In this document: positions 46,371 to 54,909 of the stretch, in pieces | How positions within the stretch are numbered: position 1 is the stretch's first letter | Layout of the letters: every line of letters begins with the position of its first letter | Source: Cypionkella sp. | GTDB taxonomy: Bacteria; Pseudomonadota; Alphaproteobacteria; Rhodobacterales; Rhodobacteraceae | Assembly (NCBI RefSeq): GCF_030652235.1 | Contig: NZ_JAUSBA010000051.1 | Location: 62,001 to 126,000, forward strand | Length of the DNA stretch: 64,000 nucleotides | Direction of reading: 5' to 3' | Position numbers and translations under genes: made by a program | The notes under the pieces: model-generated | What the model was told of the DNA's origin: nothing | Database searches by the model: none | What the model saw: only the letters and a program-made list of their open reading frames with translations

Positions 46371-46646
46371 TCAAGCGGCTTTTGAACGGGCCAAGTCGAA
46401 CGCGCCATCGGCGTAACCGCGCAGAAAGTTGGTATCTTTACTGACAGCCGGGATGCCAGTCTGTGCGGCCTCAAACCCAGCCTCGTAGGCTTCCAGTTCG
46501 GCTTTCAGCGTGTCAGGCCACAAACCACCTACTTCGCCAAGCGTGGTGATCACGTTGTTCTCAAATTCGGGATGGTCACGGTCGAGGCTAACAAGCGCCG
46601 CAACAAGCGTGTCAAAACGGTCAGTAGGGATATACTGATCAATCAT
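46371..46646 (-). CDS. Island hypothetical protein, 91 residues
   Basis: Acidic small protein starting MIDQYIPTDRFDTLVAALVS, with GLWPDTLKAELEAYEAGFEA in the middle and ARSKAA at the end. The start is judged by position; the ribosome-binding site is weak (GAGAAAC). No known family. It precedes the 113-residue gene by about 130 bp. Confidence 0.55.
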   Translation of the reverse strand: MIDQYIPTDRFDTLVAALVSLDRDHPEFENNVITTLGEVGGLWPDTLKAELEAYEAGFEAAQTGIPAVSKDTNFLRGYADGAFDLARSKAA

Positions 46647-46762
46647 GGAGTTTCTCACTCTAGTTTTATGGAGGGGATTTGCAGATGGGCGCGACTTGCG
46701 GCGCTGCGCCCATCTGCTTGGCACTGGAGAACCAGAGGTGCCTTAATTCCTCTGATAAAATT

Positions 46763-46792
46763 AATCTAGGTGATCCCGATTCGCAGTGCAAG
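46763..46792 (+). repeat. 30-bp imperfect direct repeat, copy A
   Basis: AATCTAGGTGATCCCGATTC followed by GCAGTGCAAG. It matches copy B at 46970 at 27 of 30 positions. The differing bases lie around a small palindrome (CGATTCG here, GAGATTCTC in B). Confidence 0.75.
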
Positions 46793-46897
46793 ACATAAAA
46801 GAAACTTTTTGTAAACTGTAAAAATGCAAAAGTGTCTTTCGTTATTTACATATTTGGTTATTCGCTAAAATATCAAAGCTACAGTTCGGATAGAAAT

Positions 46898-46927
46898 GAA
46901 AAAGGGCGCACCTGAACGGATGCGCCC
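46898..46927 (-). terminator. Terminator downstream of rep gene
   Basis: Read on the minus strand, GGGCGCATCC pairs with GGTGCGCCC around GTTCA, followed by TTTTT. It lies 60 bases after the rep stop. Confidence 0.9.
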
Positions 46928-46969
46928 TATTAGTGGAAAGACGCCTGCAAGCAACTTTCCGATGACAAG

Positions 46970-46999
46970 AATCTAGGTGATCGAGATTCTCAGTGCAAG
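46970..46999 (+). repeat. 30-bp imperfect direct repeat, copy B
   Basis: AATCTAGGTGATCGAGATTC followed by TCAGTGCAAG. It covers the stop codon and last codons of the rep gene. Starts 207 bp from copy A. Confidence 0.75.
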
Positions 47000-47862
47000 G
47001 CCGCTTTCGCAGTTTTCACCGACGAATTGCGGTTGGCCGGGGTAGCAGTCGTTATTTGAGCCTTGCGCCGTTCCTCGTAATCATCACGGGCCAGCCGGGT
47101 AAGGCTCTGCGAGGTGTAGGTCAGCCGATCGTCATAGAGTTCATTCAGGGTGTAGCGCTTATCCTTGGCGATGTAGCGGTGCCAGCGGTCGCCATCGGTC
47201 AGACGCACCAGCTTCACCTGTGTGCTGCCAGCGTGGCCTCTGACGTATCCAGCGCCCTGCCGCAGCGCCTTCTTCACCTTGGCTTCCTGATCAGGTGCAG
47301 CGAGAACAACGCCGTGCAGGTGCAGCCGCCCTTCTGGTGACACCTCAAGGTGCAGCGCCATCGGCAGACCGGACAGACCCTGTTCCTTCAAAGCCTCAGT
47401 AATGCGCCTAGACAGGTTCCGCATAGGGTTCTCTGAATGGAGTGAGCCGCTTTCCCGCCCGAACGAGAGGTTCAACGAAACCGCTTTGCCGCCCCGTGCC
47501 TGTGTGGTCTTGATGGCGGCGCGGAACTTTTCTTCTGGTGACAGCTTCAACCATGCCTTCGGCGTGGTGCTGACTGTTCCTGTGGGTGTGCTGCGTGCTG
47601 TGGGTGGTGATGTTACAGGGGGTGCCGTGGGGGTGGCTTGAGGTGTGGTGTGGGTGCCTAACTGGTCAAACACTTCGTTTTGGGTGCTAAGTGCATTGAT
47701 TTTGCTTACAGAAGTGACTGTTGCAGGGTGGACAAAATTTGCGGGCTGGATGGGGGTGCTTTGCAGGCGGGAAAGCGTGGCAAGAACGGCCTCAAAATCT
47801 TCGAGGCTCATGGTGACAGGCACGTTTATGCACTGTGCGGGTTGTGGTGACAGGTCAGGCAT
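46990..47862 (-). CDS. Probable HUH-type replication initiator
   Basis: About 290 residues. The first half is Pro/Thr-rich and likely unstructured. The second half has MALHLEVSPEGRLHLHGVVL, where HLH fits the HUH metal-binding motif (near residue 180), and WHRYIAKDKRY near residue 230, where YIAK fits the YxxK catalytic motif. This combination suggests a rolling-circle or phage-type nicking enzyme acting at the element's origin. The start was placed at MPDLSPQPAQ, because the open frame further up runs into the divergent promoter; MSLEDFEAVL is an alternative. I cannot assign a named Pfam family with confidence. Confidence 0.6.
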   Translation of the reverse strand: MPDLSPQPAQCINVPVTMSLEDFEAVLATLSRLQSTPIQPANFVHPATVTSVSKINALSTQNEVFDQLGTHTTPQATPTAPPVTSPPTARSTPTGTVSTTPKAWLKLSPEEKFRAAIKTTQARGGKAVSLNLSFGRESGSLHSENPMRNLSRRITEALKEQGLSGLPMALHLEVSPEGRLHLHGVVLAAPDQEAKVKKALRQGAGYVRGHAGSTQVKLVRLTDGDRWHRYIAKDKRYTLNELYDDRLTYTSQSLTRLARDDYEERRKAQITTATPANRNSSVKTAKAALH

Positions 47863-47988
47863 CGGTGATCTCGGCTTGCAGGCTTCGAGATGGAGATAAG
47901 CGATGGGCGTGGGCGTGCAAGGGGGGTATGGTAAAATTACAACACATTGCCCGGTTGGTGTATGCGAGGTCGTGCTTTGACACACCCC

Positions 47989-48018
47989 TTGACTCTGTAA
48001 TCTCACAGTGCCTACTGA
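47989..48018 (+). promoter_or_regulatory. Probable promoter of the AIPR gene
   Basis: TTGACT (47989-47994), 18-bp spacer, TACTGA (48013-48018), followed by GGTAAGG just upstream of the ATG at 48046. The divergent promoter for rep must be in the same 180-bp gap. Confidence 0.5.
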
Positions 48019-48045
48019 ATTTTTAAGTATACATGGTAAGGCAGA

Positions 48046-49719
48046 ATGAGAAACATAACTCAACTAGAATATTCTCTAATTCAAAGCAGAGTTGAACTTA
48101 CCAAAAAACGAAACGGCTTAGAAACGGACTCACGAGCATTTGCTCACGTCATTCTTGAGTCTATGACTGAACATGGCGATGGTGAAATATCACCACATAT
48201 TACCGATGGCGGCCATGATCGCGGCGCTGATGCAGTATACATTCAGGAGAAAGGCGGTGTGGCGACGATCTCGATCTTTCAGTTCAAATACGCCACAACT
48301 ATCAGCAGTGCGCAACGGAACTTTCCGGGCGCAGAGATAGACAAAATATGCAGCTTGATTTCTGACATTATGAATAGAGCGAGTGGCCTGATAGCAAGTG
48401 TAAACGGAATCTTAGCCCAAAAAATCAATGATATTTGGGGACTGGTTGACGCCGGAACTCATCTTAATTTTAAGATATTTTTATCATCAAACACCAACGG
48501 CCTTGCAGATCTTGAGAGAAAAAGATTGAGTGCCTATTGCGCAGATCACCGAATAGTGACATTTGAAGAAATATCGCACTCTGCGGTAATATCAATGATT
48601 TCGGCTGATGACAGGATAGCAGAAGCAGGAACGCTTGACTGTATTGACCTGCAAAAATATGAGAGATCAGACGGTGATATAAGGGGTGTAATCGCAAATA
48701 TAGATGCCGGATCTTTTGTCCGGTTAATCTGTCATGATGATTTGCAGACCATTAAGCGGCACATATTTTATGACAATATACGCGGATTCCTAGGAATTGA
48801 CGGCGGTTATAACAAGCAAATCGAAGCAAGCGCGCTTGCCGATGACAGCCACCTATTTTGGTATCTCAATAACGGCATTACTATTATAGCTAAGGACTTT
48901 TCACATCAGCCAATTCGGGGGTCCAAGATTCATTTGACTGACTTTCAGATTGTGAACGGCGCTCAGACCTCCTATTCACTATTTGAGGCATATAAGGTCG
49001 ACCCGGTAAAAGTCTCATCGTTGGTGCTTCTTGTCAAAATATTTGCTTCGAGCCGAACGGACGTTGCGAACAGTATTGCCATCGCAACAAATAGCCAAGC
49101 ACGCATCGGCCCTCGTGATCTGCGTGCAAATGATGCTATCCAGAAGAAAATCGAAGCTGTTTTTCTAAACAGTGGCATACTTTACGAGAGGAAGAAGAAT
49201 CAGTATTCGTCAAAATCCGATATGGCAGTATTCGATTCGCTAAAATTAGGTCAGGCAATACTTGCCTACCATATTCGTGAGCCGCACAGAGCAAGAACCA
49301 GTTCAGATGAAATCTTCTCATCACGCTACTACAACGAAATATTTTCAGACGCTCTCGATGCGAACTACCTTGTTCTGATCGCTAAATTGTTCATTGCAGT
49401 TAGTGCAAGTCGTGAGTTCACTATGGAAGCAATAAGAGCGCACGGAACAGTTACTCGTGTTGATGACTTTTCAGCATACAGCCAGTGGCATATGCTGTTC
49501 TGTATTTCGCTACTCGCCAGACGTGATCAAATGTTGATCCCGCCGGAGTCTGATTTTCCAAAATATATTGAGGAAGCAAACGCAATTGTCTCAAAGATCG
49601 CAATTAGTAATCAATCTTTTTCTTATTACAAGTTTTTTAGATCACCCAAAGCAAAGGAGTTAATCCAAGCCGAAATTGGCTCTGGGTCTGCGCAACTCGC
49701 GTTCGATATTTTTAGTTAA
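48046..49719 (+). CDS. AIPR-family phage-defence protein with nuclease-like N-terminus
   Basis: 557 residues. The AIPR domain is recognised by the chain RGFLGIDGGYN (about 246), FWYLNNGITIIAKD (about 270-283) and FQIVNGAQTSYSLFEA (about 300-315). The family was named for abortive phage infection. Residues 53-81 read like a PD-(D/E)xK core: GGHDRGADAV with D62, a hydrophobic strand, then QFK with K81. The gene is much richer in AT than its neighbours, runs against the structural operon and has its own promoter. Inferred role: blocking competing phages when the element is resident. Confidence 0.8.
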   Translation: MRNITQLEYSLIQSRVELTKKRNGLETDSRAFAHVILESMTEHGDGEISPHITDGGHDRGADAVYIQEKGGVATISIFQFKYATTISSAQRNFPGAEIDKICSLISDIMNRASGLIASVNGILAQKINDIWGLVDAGTHLNFKIFLSSNTNGLADLERKRLSAYCADHRIVTFEEISHSAVISMISADDRIAEAGTLDCIDLQKYERSDGDIRGVIANIDAGSFVRLICHDDLQTIKRHIFYDNIRGFLGIDGGYNKQIEASALADDSHLFWYLNNGITIIAKDFSHQPIRGSKIHLTDFQIVNGAQTSYSLFEAYKVDPVKVSSLVLLVKIFASSRTDVANSIAIATNSQARIGPRDLRANDAIQKKIEAVFLNSGILYERKKNQYSSKSDMAVFDSLKLGQAILAYHIREPHRARTSSDEIFSSRYYNEIFSDALDANYLVLIAKLFIAVSASREFTMEAIRAHGTVTRVDDFSAYSQWHMLFCISLLARRDQMLIPPESDFPKYIEEANAIVSKIAISNQSFSYYKFFRSPKAKELIQAEIGSGSAQLAFDIFS

Positions 49720-49755
49720 CCCCGTTCGCTACCCCATTTATACATAGCCTAATCG

Positions 49756-52113
49756 TCACCCTTTACGGTTCAGCATCGCACCGGGCCGGAACTGGCGACC
49801 TATCTCGTCACGCACCACCGCCCGCATAGATAGTTCGGTTTCGCGTGCCACCTGCTTGGCGAGATCGGCATTTTGCTCTGGCGTTCCACCGCTGGCGGTG
49901 ACTGTCACGGGCGCGTTGATGGTCACGCTGGGGGCGGATACCCCGCCAGACTCGCGCAGAGAGTCACCAGAGGCCCGTGCCGATGCTTTGGCCATACCCA
50001 CCGCCCCGCCGTCGGCATAGCCCTGTAGCGCGCTCCTATGGAGTCCTTCGAGGTTTGCCACGCCAAGGCGGTTCACGCTGGCCTTGCTGAAAACATACTC
50101 GCCACCGTGGACAATTCCCTTCGGCTCATACTTTCCGCCAGCCCCCGTGAAGCCGCCACCCGAAAAGCCCAGCAGTCCGCCGATCCAGCCCATGAACGAA
50201 CCCGCACCAGCACCTTCAAACATCGCCATCAACTTTTTCTGCGCAGCCACTTTAAGCATCTGCAACAGCAGACCTTTCAGGGCTTCGCCCGCCGTCATGC
50301 TGCCATCGGCCATCGACATGAAAATGTCGGTCAAGGCTTGCGCGCCTTTCGCCCCGGCCTGTTCGATCTGTTGCAGCTTGTCGGTGGCGGTTTCGGCGTT
50401 CTGGCCTGCGGTCGCGTAGGCAGCCGCAAGCTGATCAATCTGCGCTTCCAGTTCGGGCGTGATCTGCTTTCCGGCCTGTTGCGCTGCGGTCAGCAGTTCG
50501 GCTTTCTGGCGGGCGAACTCCAGCGCGTTGCCATACTGTTTGCCACCAGCCGCCACCGCCAGCATCACCACGGCTTCACGCTCCAGCGCCGCCGTTTCTT
50601 GCTGAATCGAGGCCAGCGCCTTTGCAAAGTCATCTTGCTTGGCGGCACCACCAGCGCCCCCTCCGGGTTTGGGTGCGTCTGGCACGCCGAAGTCAGGGTC
50701 GTTCGGCGCGCGCTTAGGCTTGACGCTGGTTGTCGGTGCCAGCGGCGATGCGGGTTCGGGCGGCAACAGATCACCGCCAGAGGCCAGCGGCGTTCCGCTG
50801 TCCATGAGGGCGATGCCAGCGACAGCATCGCGGGCAGCGGCTGCGGCACCGGGCAGAAGGCCGATCCATTCAAGCAGGCTGGAAACCTGCCCGATGACGC
50901 CCGCCAGCCGCGCCTGATCAAGTTCACCCATCGCGGTCAGGGTGTCTTGTGCCTCTGTCACCACGTCCTTCAGCTTTTCGGCGTAGGCTTCGCCGCTAAT
51001 GGTGCCAGCTTCAAATTCCCGCGCAGCATCACCGATGTGCGTGGCGAGGCCAGTGAACGCCTGCGCGGCAGCTTCGTCGCCCAAACCGCGCATCATGTTT
51101 GACGCATCGCTCAAAGCCGGAACAAGCAGCCGCGCCTCGGTTGCAAGATCACCATACTCGATCTTGAGGCTTTCGATCTGTTCAAGCGCGTCTTGCGGCA
51201 CCTCTGGCATATCGGCCAAGCGGTCGCTGGTGCCTTTGCCGACAAGGCGCGCGGTGTCCACCGGGTCAAAGGTCAACTTCGGCGTCTCGCGGTCGATCAG
51301 GCCGAAGAAATATCCAGCTTCGACAACGCCTGTGCGCCAAACAGACGCCAGCCGGGTTTCGACTTCGGAAAACTTGGCGTCTAGCTCGCCTGCCTTCTTC
51401 ACCGCGCCTTCGTCCAGCACCAGCCCCAGATCGCGCGCGCGGGCGATCTGCGCAGAGATGCCGGCTTGCCCCTTGTCCAGCAATTCGACAAAGCGTTCAC
51501 CCCCGGAACCGCCAAACACTTCGTCGGCAATCCTGATCTGTGCCGCTTTGTCCAGCCCTTCCATGCGCCCGATGATCTCAAGCATCAGCGCGGACGGGTC
51601 TTTCAGCTTCTTTTCAAGGTCCACGGCGCTAAAGCCAAGCCGCTTGAACGCATCCGCGCCCGAACCGCTGCCTGTCTGGATAAATTCATCGGCGCGCAAA
51701 GACAGTTCCTTGAACCCATCAGTGAGGGCGTCGATGCCGATGCGGTTCTGATCAGCGACAAACTGCCATTCTTGGAAGGCTTCGACGTTCACCCCAGCGC
51801 GCTTGGCGGCGTCACCGATCTCGGCCATGCCGCGCACGATCTGGCGGGTGTTAGCAACAGCATCGGCAACACTTAGGGCGGCGATTGCAGGAAGTGCTAT
51901 CTTCGGCAAGGCGATACCCTTGAACGCCTTCGCCATGCGACCACCAGCCGCCTCGTAGCTTTTCGCCATAGCGTCGGCTGACTTTTTGGCGTTCCGCTGC
52001 ATATCAGTCGAGAACTTCTTTTGCGCTCCGTTCGCTTTCTTGAGGGCGCGTTCGAGGCCGTCGATGCGTGCCTCAAGAGGGATAACGAGGCCGGGAAGGT
52101 TTACGTCGGTCAT
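49756..52113 (-). CDS. Tail tape measure protein
   Basis: 785 residues. Helical, Ala/Lys-rich N-terminal part with a hydrophobic run (about 67-85, GIALPKIALPAIAALS), and a C-terminal end typical of phage tape measures: GFSGGGFTGAGGKYEPKGIV then HGGEYVFSKASVNRLG. Sets tail length in siphophages. No tail tube gene accompanies it in this element. Located 11 bases after the large terminase, an unusual place. Confidence 0.87.
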   Translation of the reverse strand: MTDVNLPGLVIPLEARIDGLERALKKANGAQKKFSTDMQRNAKKSADAMAKSYEAAGGRMAKAFKGIALPKIALPAIAALSVADAVANTRQIVRGMAEIGDAAKRAGVNVEAFQEWQFVADQNRIGIDALTDGFKELSLRADEFIQTGSGSGADAFKRLGFSAVDLEKKLKDPSALMLEIIGRMEGLDKAAQIRIADEVFGGSGGERFVELLDKGQAGISAQIARARDLGLVLDEGAVKKAGELDAKFSEVETRLASVWRTGVVEAGYFFGLIDRETPKLTFDPVDTARLVGKGTSDRLADMPEVPQDALEQIESLKIEYGDLATEARLLVPALSDASNMMRGLGDEAAAQAFTGLATHIGDAAREFEAGTISGEAYAEKLKDVVTEAQDTLTAMGELDQARLAGVIGQVSSLLEWIGLLPGAAAAARDAVAGIALMDSGTPLASGGDLLPPEPASPLAPTTSVKPKRAPNDPDFGVPDAPKPGGGAGGAAKQDDFAKALASIQQETAALEREAVVMLAVAAGGKQYGNALEFARQKAELLTAAQQAGKQITPELEAQIDQLAAAYATAGQNAETATDKLQQIEQAGAKGAQALTDIFMSMADGSMTAGEALKGLLLQMLKVAAQKKLMAMFEGAGAGSFMGWIGGLLGFSGGGFTGAGGKYEPKGIVHGGEYVFSKASVNRLGVANLEGLHRSALQGYADGGAVGMAKASARASGDSLRESGGVSAPSVTINAPVTVTASGGTPEQNADLAKQVARETELSMRAVVRDEIGRQFRPGAMLNRKG

Positions 52114-52124
52114 AGCGGTGTCTC

Positions 52125-53732
52125 CTAGAATGTGAACAGGTCCGCATCGGCGGCGTTGTAAGCTGATTGGTTGGTTTCGGCTGCGCAGGCGCGCGACACG
52201 GCCATAGCGGCGGCGATTGCGCCGTCTATGCGGTCGGTTTTCTTGCCTTTGTGCATCCTGATCAGGCCAGTGTCGTTGCGGCTGGCAACCACGCTGGCGA
52301 AGTGATGGCGAAGCACCGGGTGGCCGTCATGCCTGATAAGATGCCCGTTCACGGTGCGCGCAAGGTCGCCAGCCGCTACACCCATCGTCAGAGGTGCTTG
52401 GCGCATTTCCACCGTAGGGATGCCGTCATCATAGAGGTGCTGCATGGTGACGCGCGCGAGGTGCGGGTCAAAGGCCACCTCTTGCACGTCAAACCGCCCG
52501 CAAAGTTCACGCACACAATCTTCAACCGCGGCGGGTGCAATAATCGGGCCGGGAACCGCGGTGATCAGACCTTCATCACGCCACCGTTCGTATGGCACCC
52601 CGTCGCGGTCGCCACGCTCTTTCAGGTCATCACCGGGAACAAAGAACCACGGCTTGACCGTGATCTGCCCGTCATCATGCAGGAAGGCTGCCACCACCGC
52701 CGTAAGGTCGCCACTGATAGACATATCAACGCCAATCCAGCACGGCAGCGCCTCAAGGTCGGTCAGGTCGTCGGCAAAGCAGCGGGCGTCGTAGGTGTCG
52801 AGGTCAAACAACGGGCTGCGGCTGTGTGCCATCCACAGATTGAGGTTGAACTGTTGGAAGGCGTAGCGGTCAGATGGTCGGCCTTCGGCCTCTTTGGCCG
52901 CTGCGCGCAGCCCGCTTAGGCTCGGAAAGCCGTGGATAAGGCCGGGGTTCACCCGCTGCCATACCGCTTCATCCTGCCAATCGTCATCGGGTCCGGCCTC
53001 AAAAATGATCGGCAGATATTCCGGGTTGTCGATTTCGCCCAAAGCCACCCGGCGCGCGTAGCTGTATTGCTCTGCCCCTAGGTTTTCAGAACCCCGGCCT
53101 GCGGTCGTGGCGATGACGGTCAGACTTTGATCCACCTTCACCATGCCGGATTTCAGGGCTTCCCAGAGGTCGCGGCCTTTCCAGACGTGGATTTCGTCAA
53201 TCAGGGTGAAGGATGGGGTCTTACCATGCTGCGCGCCGCCGTCGCTGGAAACGGCGATCAGGGTCACGTCCTGCGCTTTCAGCACGATTTTCTTGGCGCT
53301 GTTGTGGGCGTCATAGATGCGCGTTGCTGCCACCAGCCGCTTGTCGGCCCGAACGATATTGGCGGCTTCACGAAAGCCGATGCCTGCTTGTTCGCGGTCA
53401 CTGGCGGCAAAGATCACTTGTCCGGCTGGCACCTTTTCCGGGCCGATGGTGTGCAACAACGCCAGCGCGGCGGCGAGGCTGGTCTTGCGGTTGCCGCGCG
53501 GGATCATCAAGAACACGTTGCGCACGATACGGCTGCCATCGGGATGGCGCGGGCCGTAGATGCGCCGCACGATACGTTCTTGCCACGGGAAAAGCTGGAA
53601 AGCGCGCTTCGGCAAGGTGCTGTTTGGGTGCTTCAACAGGCGCAAGAAACGCACGGCACGTTCACCGAAGCCGAACGGGTCCGGGATCGGGCTGTTGTCG
53701 TAAATCCATGCCGGGTAGGTGCTTGCGGTCAT
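52125..53732 (-). CDS. Terminase large subunit, HK97 type
   Basis: Motor and nuclease for DNA packaging, about 535 residues. ATPase: Walker A MIPRGNRKTS (78-85 core), Walker B FTLIDE (175-180), coupling motif IATTAGRG. Nuclease: first acidic residue in CWIGVDMS and the last in KTDRIDGAIAAAMA. The start was put at MTASTYPAW, one base after the small-subunit stop; the longer frame starts inside that gene. Confidence 0.95.
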   Translation of the reverse strand: MTASTYPAWIYDNSPIPDPFGFGERAVRFLRLLKHPNSTLPKRAFQLFPWQERIVRRIYGPRHPDGSRIVRNVFLMIPRGNRKTSLAAALALLHTIGPEKVPAGQVIFAASDREQAGIGFREAANIVRADKRLVAATRIYDAHNSAKKIVLKAQDVTLIAVSSDGGAQHGKTPSFTLIDEIHVWKGRDLWEALKSGMVKVDQSLTVIATTAGRGSENLGAEQYSYARRVALGEIDNPEYLPIIFEAGPDDDWQDEAVWQRVNPGLIHGFPSLSGLRAAAKEAEGRPSDRYAFQQFNLNLWMAHSRSPLFDLDTYDARCFADDLTDLEALPCWIGVDMSISGDLTAVVAAFLHDDGQITVKPWFFVPGDDLKERGDRDGVPYERWRDEGLITAVPGPIIAPAAVEDCVRELCGRFDVQEVAFDPHLARVTMQHLYDDGIPTVEMRQAPLTMGVAAGDLARTVNGHLIRHDGHPVLRHHFASVVASRNDTGLIRMHKGKKTDRIDGAIAAAMAVSRACAAETNQSAYNAADADLFTF

Positions 53733-53733
53733 G

Positions 53734-54126
53734 CTACACCGCCAGCGGGTTGTCTGCGTCGTCATCATCGGCGACGTTGTTGCCGATGCGGGCGCGGCTT
53801 GTGGGTGTCAAACCATACTCGGCTGCCAACTGGCGGGCGGTCTGCGCTGCGCGATTGAGAACGCCAAACAGTTTTGCGTCGATTATGCCGCCAGCGGTTT
53901 GGCGGTCTGTCTCGATCTGCCGGATGATGCCAATACAGGTGACGTAATTTTCCACCCCCGCCAGATCGGCGCGGGTGATGATCTGCCGCGCGATCAGTTG
54001 CGGCATAATACGCTTCCACTCTGCTTTCGCCTGCACCGACAGCCATGACGGCACGGGTGGCGCTTTCGACAGGGCGTCATCATCCGGGGAAAGAGTGGGC
54101 TTGATACCTCTGGAATGAACGCTCAT
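53734..54126 (-). CDS. Terminase small subunit, P27 family
   Basis: About 130 residues; recognises the packaging site. The P27-like central part WKRIMPQLIARQIITRADLA, then YVTCIGIIRQIETDR, is clear, as is the AEYGLTPTSRARI end. Next to the large subunit, as expected. The start at MSVHSRGIKPTL is favoured over an upstream ATG five codons away. Confidence 0.88.
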   Translation of the reverse strand: MSVHSRGIKPTLSPDDDALSKAPPVPSWLSVQAKAEWKRIMPQLIARQIITRADLAGVENYVTCIGIIRQIETDRQTAGGIIDAKLFGVLNRAAQTARQLAAEYGLTPTSRARIGNNVADDDDADNPLAV

Positions 54127-54191
54127 GCTGCACCTTGACACTTAGTGTCCGCAGCATTGCCTCCACCAGATAAGTGAACCAGTGAGCCTAG

Positions 54192-54584
54192 ATGAAAGAC
54201 TTCATACTTTTTGCGTCGATTTTGACCGCCGGGATTTTGGGTTTCATTGTCAAGCAAAACGCCGATGATCTGACAAGTCTTAAAGCTAGTCTCAGCAGCG
54301 CCGAAACGCAGTTGGCGGCGGCAAGTGCCGACAAAGTCACTGCCGGAGAACGAACCGCATATGGCTCGATCTGCGTTGATTGGATAAAAGATGTCGAGGA
54401 AAAGAAGGGAACCAAAGGTGAATACTCTTTGGGACGCTCTTGGAAAAAACACGGACAATTTGTGTTTGAGGTTATGACCCCGGCAGAGGGCGGAAACATG
54501 GTGGTTTGCACCTATGACGAGCAATCCGGTGTGGTGGTTCGACCAGCAGACAGTGAACGAAGCATATGGATGTTCTATGAATAG
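54192..54584 (+). CDS. Membrane-anchored hypothetical protein, reversed within the structural operon
   Basis: 130 residues with an N-terminal hydrophobic segment (DFILFASILTAGILGFIV) followed by a short helical stretch and a soluble domain with two Cys (SICVDW and VVCTYD). It is the only gene on the plus strand in a 12-kb run of minus-strand genes and is squeezed between two of them with gaps of 2 and 65 bases. This looks like a moron: an added gene with its own control. No family recognised. Confidence 0.65.
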   Translation: MKDFILFASILTAGILGFIVKQNADDLTSLKASLSSAETQLAAASADKVTAGERTAYGSICVDWIKDVEEKKGTKGEYSLGRSWKKHGQFVFEVMTPAEGGNMVVCTYDEQSGVVVRPADSERSIWMFYE

Positions 54585-54586
54585 GC

Positions 54587-54907
54587 TCATGGCTGCACCC
54601 CTACGGCGCGCAGCTTCCAGCCGTCGCGCCGCCCGATCTCTGTGATGGCTTTCAGGTCATAGCTGCGGCCTTCAAACAGGATACGGTCGCCTGTGGTGAT
54701 CGGTGTAGGGTGCCAGCGCACGATAAACACCAGAGTCTCGGCCTCGGCTTGACCGAAGCCTGTGGCGATTTCATCCGCGTTCTGTTCACGCACCTCGGCT
54801 CGAACGGTCAGCAAATTCGTCCAGGTGATTGCCGGGACTCTGCCGGGTAGCCCGGTTTCGACTGCGCGTTGAACGGTGATAATTCTGTCTAGTTTACCTG
54901 CTTCCAT
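54587..54907 (-). CDS. Head closure / head-tail adaptor protein
   Basis: About 106 residues of the SPP1 gp16-like family: MEAGKLDRIITVQRAVETG at the start, then WTNLLTVRAEVREQNADE and DRILFEGRSYDLKAITEIGR. Seals the portal after packaging. The start at MEAGKLDR is supported by the family N-terminus; an ATG five codons upstream is less typical. Confidence 0.85.
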   Translation of the reverse strand: MEAGKLDRIITVQRAVETGLPGRVPAITWTNLLTVRAEVREQNADEIATGFGQAEAETLVFIVRWHPTPITTGDRILFEGRSYDLKAITEIGRRDGWKLRAVGVQP

Positions 54908-54909
54908 GA

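Larger units (their letters stand above)
46647..46989. other. AT-rich non-coding stretch of 343 bp, possible origin region
   Basis: No gene seen. It contains one copy of a 30-bp repeat, an AT-rich core (about 46793-46895), and the terminator of the replication-initiator gene. Such a region beside a rep gene is a natural place for a replication origin or regulatory site, but no nick-site consensus can be named. Confidence 0.45.
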
